Positions 24,666 through 33,032 of a stretch of 33,052 bases of DNA are shown piece after piece. Source of the stretch: Desulfobacteraceae bacterium (GTDB taxonomy: Bacteria > Desulfobacterota > Desulfobacteria > Desulfobacterales > Desulfolunaceae). The notes beneath the pieces were generated by a model, which was given only the letters and a program-made list of their open reading frames with translations, was not told where the DNA came from and searched no databases. The stretch is from positions 1 to 33,052 of the forward strand of contig JABXKT010000019.1 in the NCBI GenBank assembly GCA_013619155.1, written 5' to 3'. Every line of letters begins with the position of its first letter. Positions within the stretch are counted from its first letter, which is position 1. The position numbers and the translations under genes are program-made.

Positions 24666-25850
24666 TTATCGCGACGTCCTTTTTTTGAGAAAGGGGAGGG
24701 CGACCAGACAGATAATGGTCAAAAATCCCACCGCCACAAAGCCGTAATCGAAGTGGCCGTGGTCTCCGCACCAGCCGAGAAGGGTGGGGACGACCCCCAA
24801 GGATACGAAGATGGCCACGGGCATGGTCAAGGAGAGGACCAGGGATTGCTCCTGCATGCCGAAAATCTCGGTAACGGATTTAAAGATGGCCGGAAACATC
24901 ACCGCCGGCATGGCGGCCTGCACCATGATAGCGATGCCAAGTCCTCTGCCTTGAAGAAGCCCCATACCCATAAGCGATACGGCACTGCCGAGAATCGTGA
25001 CGATGAGAATCCATGAAATTCTGACCCGGTCGGCGAGGATGCCCCCCAGGATAACCATGATGGGGGAGATCAGACGAGACGAGGAGAGGAGATGGTTGGC
25101 TTGGGTGGCGCTCATCCCCTTTTCAGAGACGAGAAAAAGGGGGGTAAGGCTGTAAGGACCCGACTCTAGCCCCACTCCCAAGCCGATGAAGAGCATAATC
25201 GCCCAGAAGGCCGGATCCCGAAGCATCTTGGGCAGGGTCTGGGGATCGGGAGGCGTGCCATAATCATTTCCGCCCCGACCGAACATAAAAAAGAGAGCCG
25301 CCCCCAGAAAGCAGATAAGGCCCATGGCGGTGAGGATCTCCCGCCACTGCCAGATCCCATGGGCCCCATTGACCACCATAGGCGCCAGAATAAAGGCGAT
25401 ATTAGGCGCCAGCTCGTGGATCGAGATGGCGCGTCCCCAATAGCGATCGTCGGCCACCGAGGCGAGGGTGGCCATGCCACTGGGCATATAGAGGCCGGAA
25501 CCGGCCCCCAAGAGAAAAAAAGCGAGACGGGCGATGAAGAGCCCCTCGGCCCTGGCCATAATCAGCAGTGAGGCACCGAGAATGCCCATGGCCATGAGCA
25601 ACACCGTGCGGTGACGAATACGACTGGAGAGGATGCCTGCCAGGGCAAGGGCCGTGCCGAAACCCATGGAGAAAAAGAACATGAGCCCTGCACTCTCCGC
25701 ATGGGAGGCCCCAAAGGCCACCTCCATGGGCACCAGCAGGGGAGAGAGGATGCTTCGGGCAAAAAAGCTAATAAAATAGAGGCCGGTGATCATGAAGATC
25801 CAGGGCAGGCTGCGGGTAAATCCGATGGCAGGGGCGTGCGTTCGATGCAT
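24666..25850 (-). CDS. major facilitator superfamily transporter
   Basis: A 394-residue inner-membrane transporter with about 12 helices in two halves. The loop after helix 2 reads GILSSRIRHRTVLL, matching the G-x-x-x-D-R-x-x-R-R-type motif loosely. The second half has a similar loop, GGILADRVRISWIL. No substrate-specific signature is recognised. The ATG at 25850 is preceded by GAGGT 9 bases upstream; nine extra codons upstream lack a ribosome site. It is divergent from the flavoprotein gene and ends next to a repeat copy, with no separate terminator seen. Confidence 0.85.
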   Translation of the reverse strand: MHRTHAPAIGFTRSLPWIFMITGLYFISFFARSILSPLLVPMEVAFGASHAESAGLMFFFSMGFGTALALAGILSSRIRHRTVLLMAMGILGASLLIMARAEGLFIARLAFFLLGAGSGLYMPSGMATLASVADDRYWGRAISIHELAPNIAFILAPMVVNGAHGIWQWREILTAMGLICFLGAALFFMFGRGGNDYGTPPDPQTLPKMLRDPAFWAIMLFIGLGVGLESGPYSLTPLFLVSEKGMSATQANHLLSSSRLISPIMVILGGILADRVRISWILIVTILGSAVSLMGMGLLQGRGLGIAIMVQAAMPAVMFPAIFKSVTEIFGMQEQSLVLSLTMPVAIFVSLGVVPTLLGWCGDHGHFDYGFVAVGFLTIICLVALPFLKKRTSR

Positions 25851-26049
25851 GTAAAAACTACCTCTAAATAGTAACACCTGATTTTATAAAATTACGATGA
25901 AGCCTTGGCTTACAAGGTTTTACGCGGTATGTAAAGCGCGGTACGCACGAGGTACCCCATAAGGGAAACAGAGCGTATCATCTGCTCCCTTCAGATAACC
26001 ATAAAGACCATTATTTACCAATTCTTATATAATTTTATGGAGGTATCAC

Positions 26050-26616
26050 ATGAAGATCTTGACCCTGCTTGGCAGCGCACGAAAGAGAGGAAATACGGCC
26101 CATATTCTGGCGTGGGTGGAAGGGGAGCTAAAAGCCCTGGGACACGAGGTAGAACGGGTCAACCTGGGATCCCAGGAGATCAAGGGGTGTTTGGGGTGTG
26201 CAAAGTGCAAGGAGACCCTAGATAAAGTGGCCTGCATTCAGAAAGATGATGCCGAAGGCATCCTCGAGAAGATGATCGATGCCGATCTGACCCTCTTCAC
26301 CTCTCCGGCCTATTTCTGGGGATTTACCTCCCAGGTCAAAACCCTCATGGACCGTAGCTGGAGCCTGGTCACTGGGTTTCACACGCCCCAGCATGCCTCC
26401 CTTGTGGAAGGTAAAAAGCAGGCCCTTCTGGTCACCGGGGGCGGAAGCTACGACAACAACGTGGAACCTCTCTTCACGGCCTTCGATCGTCTTCAAAAAT
26501 TTTACAAGGGAATTCCTGCCGGAGAGCTCTTTATCGGCGGCTGTGGCGGTGATGGCACCCTGCCCGAAGACGCCGAGGAGAGGGCCATCGCCTTCGCCCG
26601 TACCTTGGTAAAATAA
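26050..26616 (+). CDS. iron-sulfur flavoprotein-like NADPH-dependent FMN reductase family protein
   Basis: A 188-residue cytoplasmic flavodoxin-fold protein. The phosphate loop LGSARKRGNTAHI (7-19) binds FMN. The cysteines C47, C50, C53 and C62 (CLGCAKCKETLDKVAC) have the compact spacing of archaeal and bacterial iron-sulfur flavoproteins, so a 4Fe-4S cluster is likely. TSPAYFWGFTSQVKTLMDRS is the second conserved FMN-site region. Relatives shuttle electrons or reduce oxygen species and quinones in anaerobes; the specific role here is unknown. GGAGGT stands 7 bases before the ATG. A repeat copy starts about 10 bases after the stop. Confidence 0.88.
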   Translation: MKILTLLGSARKRGNTAHILAWVEGELKALGHEVERVNLGSQEIKGCLGCAKCKETLDKVACIQKDDAEGILEKMIDADLTLFTSPAYFWGFTSQVKTLMDRSWSLVTGFHTPQHASLVEGKKQALLVTGGGSYDNNVEPLFTAFDRLQKFYKGIPAGELFIGGCGGDGTLPEDAEERAIAFARTLVK

Positions 26617-26625
26617 CGGCAAATA

Positions 26626-26803
26626 TAAAGGCACCTCCGGTGGCCCTGCCGGGGGCCAACCTTTTACAAAAGGTTGCCAAACATATTTTTATTGTGACTG
26701 TAAGGGACCAACGGTCCGTTACAGTCACACACCTGGGGTCCAGGGAATTTATTCCCTGGCCGCCGGAGGCACAGTTTTTAAACCCACTTTAACCATAGAA
26801 GGC
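26626..26803 (-). repeat. intergenic repeat, type 1 copy
   Basis: Reverse orientation and complete. GGCACCTCCGGTGGCCCTGC leads to CCAACCTTTTACAAAAGGTT. The central hairpin is GTGACTGTAAGGGACC (26694-26709), loop AAC, GGTCCGTTACAGTCAC (26713-26728). A perfect inner hairpin follows: CCAGGGAATTTATTCCCTGG (26740-26759). GGCCGCCGGAGGC and the end motif CACTTTAACCATAGAAGGC (26785-26803) complete it. Confidence 0.88.
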
Positions 26804-26877
26804 GCGTTTCATAGACGGCATACGCTGAAATAGTGCTCAAAAATCAATAATTATCAATGATCGTGTAAGGATACCCC

Positions 26878-27435
26878 TTGGCCCTTAAAGCAACCATTTA
26901 TAAAACAGAGATCCAGGTCAGCGATCTGACTCGGCATCACTACGAAACCTACCTCCACACCGTGGCCAAGCATCCATCGGAGACCGATGAGCGGATGATG
27001 ATTCGTCTCATCGCCTTTGCCCTCTTTGCCCATGAAGATTTAACCTTTACCAAGGGGATTAGCACGGATACCGAGCCCGATCTGTGGCAGATGAGCCCCG
27101 GTGGGGAGATCGATCTCTGGATCGAGCTGGGACTCCCCGATGAGAAGAGGATCCGCAAGGCATGCGGTAGGGCCCGGCAGGTGGTAATCATCAGCTATGG
27201 CGATCGCAAGACCGAGCCGTGGTGGCAAAAAAATGGCGCGGCCTTTGGCCGTTGTGACAACCTCACCGTCCTCTACATTCCCCTTCCCACGGACCCCTCC
27301 CTGGCATCCATGGTTCACCGCAACCTGAAGCTGGAGTGCACCGTGGATGATGGGCATATCTGGCTCATCTCCGGAGAGACCACCATCGATCTGGTGCCAG
27401 ATACCTTGAAAGGAGCCTCCAAGCGCCACGACTAA
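26878..27435 (+). CDS. yaeQ: YaeQ family protein
   Basis: A 185-residue protein that matches YaeQ from its first residues (MALKATIYKTEIQVSDLTRH) to its end. The family has a PD-(D/E)XK nuclease-like fold, with GEIDLWIELGLPDEKRIRKA at 76-95 as its core. In E. coli, YaeQ was linked to hemolysin expression, but its biochemical role is unclear. The start is a TTG at 26878 with AAGGA 6 bases upstream; family alignment supports this start. A repeat copy begins right after the stop. Confidence 0.92.
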   Translation: MALKATIYKTEIQVSDLTRHHYETYLHTVAKHPSETDERMMIRLIAFALFAHEDLTFTKGISTDTEPDLWQMSPGGEIDLWIELGLPDEKRIRKACGRARQVVIISYGDRKTEPWWQKNGAAFGRCDNLTVLYIPLPTDPSLASMVHRNLKLECTVDDGHIWLISGETTIDLVPDTLKGASKRHD

Positions 27436-27595
27436 GGCCCTCTATGATGAACGGGGCGGAAAAAAGAGCCTCCGGCGGCCAGGAGATAAATCCCCTGGAC
27501 CCCAGGTTTGTGACGGTGACGGATCTTTGGTCCGTCACCGTCACTATAAAAGCTTATTTGGCACGCCCAATCTTTTAAAATAGGCAAAAGGTGGC
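27436..27595 (+). repeat. intergenic repeat, type 1 copy
   Basis: Forward orientation. A worn end motif (GCCCTCTATGATGAA) leads to GCCTCCGGCGGCC (27468-27480) and CCAGGAGAT with ATCCCCTGG. The central hairpin is GTGACGGTGACGGATC (27510-27525), loop TTT, GGTCCGTCACCGTCAC (27529-27544), 16 bp with one wobble. The right end (ATTTGGCACGCCCAATCTTT) is degraded. It follows the yaeQ stop directly. Confidence 0.85.
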
Positions 27596-27599
27596 CAAA

Positions 27600-27975
27600 G
27601 CCTTCTATGGTTAAAGTAACCAAGAAATATGCCTCCGGCGGCCAGGGAATAAATTCCCTGGACCTCACGTGAGTGACCATGACGGGCCTTTGGCCCGTCA
27701 TGGTCACTATTAAATCCTATTTGGCAACCTTTTCGAAAGGTTGGCCCCCGGCAGGGCCACCGGAGGTACGCTTTCACCGCACGACCTCCAGCGACGAGGT
27801 ATGCCACCTCAAAAGCAGGTTACGGATACGATTTATCCCTCGTCCCTCGGGATCACATCTGTCTTTAATTCTTCGCTTAAACCAGAGTGACTTAACGATA
27901 GCTGTTTGGCAACCTTTTCAAAAGGTTGGCTCCCGGCAGCCAAGCGTCACCGCATTGCCTTCTACGGTAAGCGCT
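27600..27975 (+). repeat. intergenic repeat, type 1 plus type 2 in tandem
   Basis: The best-preserved copy. The end motif GCCTTCTATGGTTAAAG (27600-27616) is followed by GCCTCCGGCGGCC (27631-27643) and a perfect CCAGGGAATAAATTCCCTGG hairpin. The central hairpin is GTGACCATGACGGGCC (27673-27688), loop TTT, GGCCCGTCATGGTCAC (27692-27707), a perfect 16 bp. The palindrome AACCTTTTCGAAAGGTT comes next, and GGGCCACCGGAGG (27754-27766) inverts the start. A junction CGCTTTCACCGCACGACC leads into a type 2 copy that ends GCCTTCTACGG. Confidence 0.9.
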
Positions 27976-28131
27976 CATCACCCATTGACAACCCCCATCG
28001 AATCATGTTTATCTCCTCCGTTTTTTCATCTCTTCTCTCATTTTCTCGCCCCTAAGCGTTACGAGGCTATCTCCTTATTAAAAAGAGGGGAGGGCGAGAA
28101 GACGCTTCACTTTATAAGGACCATACGGACC

Positions 28132-28746
28132 ATGATTCTTCATTATCTCTACATTTTGGGCATCACCGTGGAGGCGATTACCGGTGCCTTAAAGGCGGGC
28201 ACAAAAAAAATGGATCTATTCGGGGTGATCATCATCGCCTGCGCCACGGCCATCGGTGGTGGAAATATTCGTGACATACTCCTCGGCAATTACCCCATCT
28301 CCTGGGTGGGGCATCCTGAATACATCGTCATCACCACCTGTGCCGCCCTTATCACCATCCTTGCCGCCCCGTGCCTAAAATATTTCCATCGGGTATTTCT
28401 AATCCTGGATGCCTTAGGCCTTGTCACCTTTACCATTATTGGAGTGCGCATGACCCTGGCCTTGGGCCATGGATTTATCGTGGCCTCCATTATGGGGGTT
28501 ATTACCGGGGTCTCGGGCGGGGTGATTCGAGATGTTCTCTGTCGGGATATCCCCTTGGTATTCCAAAAAGAGGTCTATGCCGGTGTCTCCATCGTCTCGG
28601 CCTGGTTGTTTCTCCTCCTTCATGCCCGGGGCCTGTCAGATACCTGTGCCATTCTCATCACCCTGGGCACCGGATTTTCCCTTCGTCTGGTGGCCATTTA
28701 TTGCAAACTTGAAATTCCCAAATTCAACTATACCCAAATTCAATAA
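28132..28746 (+). CDS. UPF0126 family membrane protein (YadS/YicG-like, TRIC-type)
   Basis: A 204-residue inner-membrane protein with six or seven helices in two similar halves. Each half has the family's glycine-rich motif: ATAIGGGNIRDILLG in the first, TGVSGGVIRDVLCRD in the second. Prokaryotic TRIC-type relatives are cation channels, and others are linked to glycine uptake; function here is not known. The ATG at 28132 begins the family-typical MILHYLYILGITVEAITGAL. AAGGA lies 11 bases upstream. The long open frame before it is repeat-element DNA and is not coding. Confidence 0.88.
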   Translation: MILHYLYILGITVEAITGALKAGTKKMDLFGVIIIACATAIGGGNIRDILLGNYPISWVGHPEYIVITTCAALITILAAPCLKYFHRVFLILDALGLVTFTIIGVRMTLALGHGFIVASIMGVITGVSGGVIRDVLCRDIPLVFQKEVYAGVSIVSAWLFLLLHARGLSDTCAILITLGTGFSLRLVAIYCKLEIPKFNYTQIQ

Positions 28747-28798
28747 ACCTGTTCATTCCACCATGGTTCGATTATGATACGGGCATTTCAATAAAAAA

Positions 28799-28826
28799 CC
28801 GGGGCCGCATTAAAATGCGGCCCCGG
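28799..28826. terminator. hairpin terminator after the UPF0126 gene
   Basis: CCGGGGCCGCAT (28799-28810) pairs perfectly with ATGCGGCCCCGG (28815-28826) around TAAA. Six A residues precede it and only a short TTTT follows at a distance, so termination may be stronger on the minus strand. It sits about 50 bases after the UPF0126 stop. Confidence 0.7.
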
Positions 28827-28911
28827 ATGCCTACTTTTCAGCATAAAACGGTGTGTTTTTAAACGCCAAAAGGGCTGTCTATCATTTTCATGAATCGGAT
28901 ATTTAGAGTGT

Positions 28912-31212
28912 ATGATTTTTTGGATTAAACGGCTGATAAAGGCAGGGGTCATCCTGGGCGTGATCGGCATGATCGGTGCGTCCATCTACTGCTGGATCCT
29001 CACCGAACGGGTGGCCACACGATTCGAAGGCCGAAAGTGGCAAATCCCGTCGGTCATCTACTCGGATACGACCCTCTTGTATCCGGGACGCAAGATCGAT
29101 CTTGCCGCCTTTACGGATCGTCTTAAAGGCATCGGGTACCGACCGACCCTTGAGGCCCCGGAAAAAAAAGGGGAGTACCGCCTCCTAAAAGGGGAGGTGG
29201 AGATCTACCTCAACGATCTGACAATCACGGGAAAGACACGATTCGGCTTTCCCGTCCGCCTCTCCCTTAAGAAAGAGGCCATCACCGCCATGGCCCGACG
29301 AGACTCGGGGGCCCCTATAGATCTTCTTGAGTTAGAACCTGAAGTGATCATGCGTTACTTTGGCAAAGACCGAGAAATACGGGATGTGGTGAGTATCGAT
29401 GAGATACCGAAATCTTTGCAACATGCGGTCATGGCCGCCGAAGATGCCCGCTTTTATACCCACTGGGGCATCGATCCTCGGGGTATCTTACGGGCCATCT
29501 ACACTAACTTAAAGCATGGATCCATTCGTCAGGGGGGCTCCACCCTGACCCAGCAGCTGGCAAAAAATTATTTCCTCACCCCCGAGCGCACCTTCTCCCG
29601 CAAGTTAAACGAACTCTTTATCTCCCTTGCCATCGAATTGAAATATGAAAAAGAGGAGATCCTGGGCCTTTATCTCAACGAGATCTATTTCGGTCAAAAT
29701 GGATCGGCCTCTGTCAACGGAGCCGGGGAGGCGGCAAAATTTTATTTCAATAAAAGGGTTCAGGATCTCACCCTGGCCGAGTCCGCCACCATCGCAGGGC
29801 TTATCAAGGGACCCAACCTATACTCCCCTTACAAAAATAAGGTGCGTTGTATGGCTCGCCGCAATGTGGTCTTGGCATCCATGAAAAAAAATGGGTGGAT
29901 CGATGAGGATGCGCTGAAAGAGGCAAGCCAAACGCCTATTCGGGTCTCAGGATTTAAACGATACAGCCAGAACGCCCCCTATTTTCTCGATTATGTCTCC
30001 GCCCAGTTAAAAGAGCTCTACCCCACCACCACCCTCACCGGCATGGGGCTTACCATTCGCACGACCCTAGACACCGGCGTTCAGGCCGCCGCCGAAGCGG
30101 CCCTGGAGAGAGGATTACTCCGCTTAGAGGCAAAGAATCCAAAACTAAAACGAAAGAATCCCGCGGCCAGACTCCAGGGCGCCATTGTGGTGATGCAGCC
30201 CCGTACGGGAAATATCCTGGCCATGGTGGGCGGCAGAGATTATCGGGTGAGTCAGTTCAACCGGGCGGTTCAGGCCAAGCGTCAGCCGGGAAGCTGTTTT
30301 AAACCCGTGGTCGCCTCGGTACTTCTCGACCAGTTCACCCCATCGGATATCTTCTCCAACGAAAAGAGGGCCTACACCATCGACGACACCCTCTGGACTC
30401 CCAAGAACTTCAGTGAAGAGAAGGAAAAGAGTCTCTCCATGCGGGAGATGCTCAAGGTCTCCAGTAATATAGCCGCCGTGGATATGCTCGTTAAGGCCGG
30501 GGTAAAAACGGCGGCCCAGCGCATCAAGCGTTTTCACTTCTCCACGCCGATTCCCCCATGGCCCTCTATGGTACTGGGGGCCTCCGAGGTAATTCCCATA
30601 GAGCTTGCCCGGGCCTATGCCGCCTTCGCCTCCGACGGCATTCAGCCCTATCCCCTCTCCCTTAAGGCGGTGGTCGATGAGCAGGGAGATCGCTTGATGG
30701 GCCGGCACATGGAGATCGAACCCATCCTCTCACCAGGGGAGGCCTTTCTCATCACCTCCATGCTGGAAGGGGCCATCAAAGAGGGGACGGGACGCTCCCT
30801 GGCTCGCTATGGCATCGATTTTCCCGTGGCAGGAAAAACAGGGACCACCAGTAACTACAGAGACGCCTGGTTTGTGGGCTACACGCCGGATATTCTGGCC
30901 CTTGTCTGGGTGGGATTTGATAACAACGATCCCCTCTTTGTCACAGGCGGTCGGGCGGCACTGCCCATATGGGCCGAGCTGGTATCGGCCCTTCCAGGGT
31001 ATATCTCCGGCAATGATTTTCTCCCTCCACCCGATGTCGTGACCCAGAGGGTGTGCCGGGAGAGTGGAAAACGAGCCGTGGGTTTGAAGTGCCCAGATGT
31101 TTACGAAGAGTACTTCCTGAAAGAGAATCCACCATCATCTGCCTGCCCCATTCATGGAAAGGCATCCCTCATGGAGCGCATGGGGCAGGGATTTAAACGA
31201 CTATTTAAATAG
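28912..31212 (+). CDS. mrcB: class A penicillin-binding protein, PBP1b-like
   Basis: A 766-residue bifunctional cell-wall enzyme anchored in the inner membrane by one N-terminal helix (about 7-30). A UB2H-like region follows at 50-120. The glycosyltransferase 51 domain carries EDARFYTHWG (177-186, catalytic Glu177), GGSTLTQQLAKN (208-219) and KLNELFISLAIELKY. The transpeptidase domain has the serine motif S461-C-F-K464, SSN at 517-519 and KTGT at 642-645. All catalytic motifs are intact and the length is normal. It polymerises and crosslinks peptidoglycan in the periplasm. The ribosome site before the ATG at 28912 is weak. A repeat copy follows the stop. Confidence 0.94.
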   Translation: MIFWIKRLIKAGVILGVIGMIGASIYCWILTERVATRFEGRKWQIPSVIYSDTTLLYPGRKIDLAAFTDRLKGIGYRPTLEAPEKKGEYRLLKGEVEIYLNDLTITGKTRFGFPVRLSLKKEAITAMARRDSGAPIDLLELEPEVIMRYFGKDREIRDVVSIDEIPKSLQHAVMAAEDARFYTHWGIDPRGILRAIYTNLKHGSIRQGGSTLTQQLAKNYFLTPERTFSRKLNELFISLAIELKYEKEEILGLYLNEIYFGQNGSASVNGAGEAAKFYFNKRVQDLTLAESATIAGLIKGPNLYSPYKNKVRCMARRNVVLASMKKNGWIDEDALKEASQTPIRVSGFKRYSQNAPYFLDYVSAQLKELYPTTTLTGMGLTIRTTLDTGVQAAAEAALERGLLRLEAKNPKLKRKNPAARLQGAIVVMQPRTGNILAMVGGRDYRVSQFNRAVQAKRQPGSCFKPVVASVLLDQFTPSDIFSNEKRAYTIDDTLWTPKNFSEEKEKSLSMREMLKVSSNIAAVDMLVKAGVKTAAQRIKRFHFSTPIPPWPSMVLGASEVIPIELARAYAAFASDGIQPYPLSLKAVVDEQGDRLMGRHMEIEPILSPGEAFLITSMLEGAIKEGTGRSLARYGIDFPVAGKTGTTSNYRDAWFVGYTPDILALVWVGFDNNDPLFVTGGRAALPIWAELVSALPGYISGNDFLPPPDVVTQRVCRESGKRAVGLKCPDVYEEYFLKENPPSSACPIHGKASLMERMGQGFKRLFK

Positions 31213-31240
31213 GAAATAATGGGCAACTATTCAGAAAAAT

Positions 31241-31382
31241 GCCTTTTATGGTTAAAGAGGGCAAAAAAAGTAAACCTCCGGCGGCCAAAGACGGGGCCCT
31301 TGGAACCCAGATTTACAAAAAGATTCTTTACAGGCAGATATTCCTGTCATCGAAACCTTTTTGATAAAAAGAGCGCCGGAGG
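31241..31382 (+). repeat. intergenic repeat, type 3 copy
   Basis: End motif GCCTTTTATGGTTAAAG (31241-31257), then ACCTCCGGCGGCC and GGGGCCCTTGGAACCCAG. A short central hairpin is ACAGG (31330-31334) with CCTGT (31343-31347), and the copy ends CTTTTTGATAAAAAGAGCGC then CGGAGG. It starts 28 bases after the PBP gene stop. Confidence 0.75.
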
Positions 31383-31424
31383 GGCCGCTGAATAGTTACA
31401 ATAATGGGTTCATGGAATACGCGA

Positions 31425-31886
31425 ATGAAAGGGCACAAGAAATTGAATAGACAGGCAATCATCACACTAATTCTCCTCCCCTTACTCTTCTGGGGCTGCG
31501 CCTCCGGGACAGGAACCACTTACCCGAAAGGGGAACTCCCTCCCCCAGAGATGGTGGCCCCTCCCAACAGGGACAAGGGCTACAAAGATTCACGCACCCT
31601 GGCCTCCCACAACCTCACCGCCAAGGGGTACGATAAACTCCAGAGAGGAGATATCGACGGGGCCTTGCGCCTTTTGGAACGGGCGGTGGGAATCAATCCG
31701 TCCGATGGCCCCGGCTACTACTTCCTGGCCGAGGCGTGGATCGCTAAGGGCAGGCTCTCCCAGGCCACTCGATTCAACAAACTGGCCCGTATCTACCTGA
31801 GGAACGAGCCCACCTGGTCCCTTCGGGCCAAAACCCAGAAAGATCGCATCGACGAGAAAATAGCCATGCAGGAATCTGGGGCCTAG
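31425..31886 (+). CDS. small TPR-containing lipoprotein
   Basis: A 153-residue envelope lipoprotein. MKGHKKLNRQAIITLILLPL then LFWGC gives a short basic start, a hydrophobic stretch and a lipobox with the lipidated cysteine at residue 25. After a proline-rich linker, residues about 64-125 hold two helix-turn-helix repeats of TPR type (AKGYDKLQRGDIDGALRLLE, then YYFLAEAWIAKGRLSQATRF). These bind partner proteins. An ATG seven codons upstream (31404) is also possible. It lies after the PBP1b-like gene, separated by a repeat, so a role in cell-wall synthesis, as LpoB-like activator or similar, is only a guess. Confidence 0.75.
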   Translation: MKGHKKLNRQAIITLILLPLLFWGCASGTGTTYPKGELPPPEMVAPPNRDKGYKDSRTLASHNLTAKGYDKLQRGDIDGALRLLERAVGINPSDGPGYYFLAEAWIAKGRLSQATRFNKLARIYLRNEPTWSLRAKTQKDRIDEKIAMQESGA

Positions 31887-31973
31887 GCGCCTGTCGCTAC
31901 CAGATACCTTCGCCGTTATAAGGTATCTCGGTAAGCCTCCCCCCTTAATTTTAAAAAAAGGGCAAAAAAATAG

Positions 31974-32250
31974 GCCTTCTATGGTTAAAGTGACCAAGAA
32001 ATGGGCCTCCGACGGCAAGGTGTGCCACCTTGAAAGCAAAATAGCGAATGCACTGTAGCCCCTCGTACCTCGGGTCAGATTACATTCGCCTTTGATTCGT
32101 TTCGTTAAATCGAAGTAATTTAACGAAACATGTGTGCCAACCTTTTCAAAAAATTGGCTCCCGGCAGGGCCAAGCGAGGCATCTTTAACCGGCTGTCCAC
32201 GGCGGCAAGGGTGGCGAAGCCACTTCGGTAAAAATACCTCGAAAGCAAAT
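31974..32250 (+). repeat. intergenic repeat, type 2 copy
   Basis: End motif GCCTTCTATGGTTAAAG (31974-31990) and GTGACCAAGAAA, then GGCCTCCGACGGC. AAGGTGTGCCACCTT is the small hairpin in a recoded form. The long hairpin has GCGAATG and CATTCGC as its outer pair, where the copy at 8600 has GCGTATG and CATACGC. CCAACCTTTTCAAAAAATTGG and GGCTCCCGGCAGGGCC complete it, followed by a reversed type 2 fragment. Confidence 0.8.
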
Positions 32251-32323
32251 CACAGCGGAATTTTTATGAAATCTGTTTATCTGCTTTTTGCCAGAGCCCT
32301 AACCCTCATGCCACGGCAAAATT

Positions 32324-33025
32324 ATGATACCTGTCTCCATTATTATTCCGGTGCTTCACGAAACCCATTTGGATGAATTTTTAAAGACGCTCTGTGTCCG
32401 TTTTAAGCATGAGCACTTCGAAGTGATTGTGGTGGATGGAGATAGGAAAGGGGGAAGTATCGCTAGGATAAAAGGGTCGGAGGCCATCTGTATTGTGTCT
32501 AAAAAGGGGAGGGGGCCTCAGATGAATGCTGGCGCCCGCATGGCACGGGGAGAGGTTCTGCTATTTCTCCACGCCGATACGCATCTTCCGGACAATGCCT
32601 TTAAAAAAATAGCGGTGACCTTAAGCACCCGTCGTTTTGATGCCGGTGCCTTTACCTTGGGATTTCATACCCCCAAAAAAATATTTTCCCTGATTGCCTG
32701 GGGGGCCGCATGCCGGTGCCTTCTCACGCGTCTCCCCTATGGTGACCAGGCTTTTTTCATGAGACGCCCTTTTTTTTTTCGTATGGGTGGCTTTCAAGAG
32801 TTTATGATTATGGAAGATATCGACTTGATGCGTCGTATTGGAAAAAGGGGAGGGCGTGTTCGTATTCTTGCCGATAGAGTGCTGACATCTCCCCGGCGGT
32901 GGGAACGAGAAGGGCTTCTATTCTCCATTTTACGTACCTGGACTCTCTCCACCCTGTTTCTCTGTGGTGTCGACCCCAAACGACTGGCACGCTATTATCG
33001 TTCAGAGTTGCATCAACCCAAATAA
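32324..33025 (+). CDS. glycosyltransferase, TIGR04283 family
   Basis: A 233-residue GT-A-fold glycosyltransferase of the family often found beside radical-SAM/selenium-domain genes (TIGR04283). IIPVLHE (7-13) starts the nucleotide-binding fold. GPQMNAGARMARGEVLLFLH then ADTHLP contains the metal-binding region, with the DxD-like ADT at about 85-87. YGDQAFFMRR and MEDIDLMRRI are the acceptor-site and acidic motifs. Family length is near 225, so the gene is complete. Acceptor and sugar are unknown. No strong ribosome site precedes the ATG at 32324. A terminator lies just after the stop, so any partner gene beyond the window is on a separate unit. Confidence 0.85.
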   Translation: MIPVSIIIPVLHETHLDEFLKTLCVRFKHEHFEVIVVDGDRKGGSIARIKGSEAICIVSKKGRGPQMNAGARMARGEVLLFLHADTHLPDNAFKKIAVTLSTRRFDAGAFTLGFHTPKKIFSLIAWGAACRCLLTRLPYGDQAFFMRRPFFFRMGGFQEFMIMEDIDLMRRIGKRGGRVRILADRVLTSPRRWEREGLLFSILRTWTLSTLFLCGVDPKRLARYYRSELHQPK

Positions 33026-33032
33026 AAAAAGG

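Noticed and set aside
27673..28131. Long upstream extension of the UPF0126 frame
   Set aside because: It is entirely repeat-family DNA; the family start is at 28132 with a ribosome site.
8561..32250. Repeats as integron attC sites
   Set aside because: Hairpins with variable stems recall attC, but genes lie in both directions, include housekeeping genes, and the GTTRRRY core motif and integrase are not seen.
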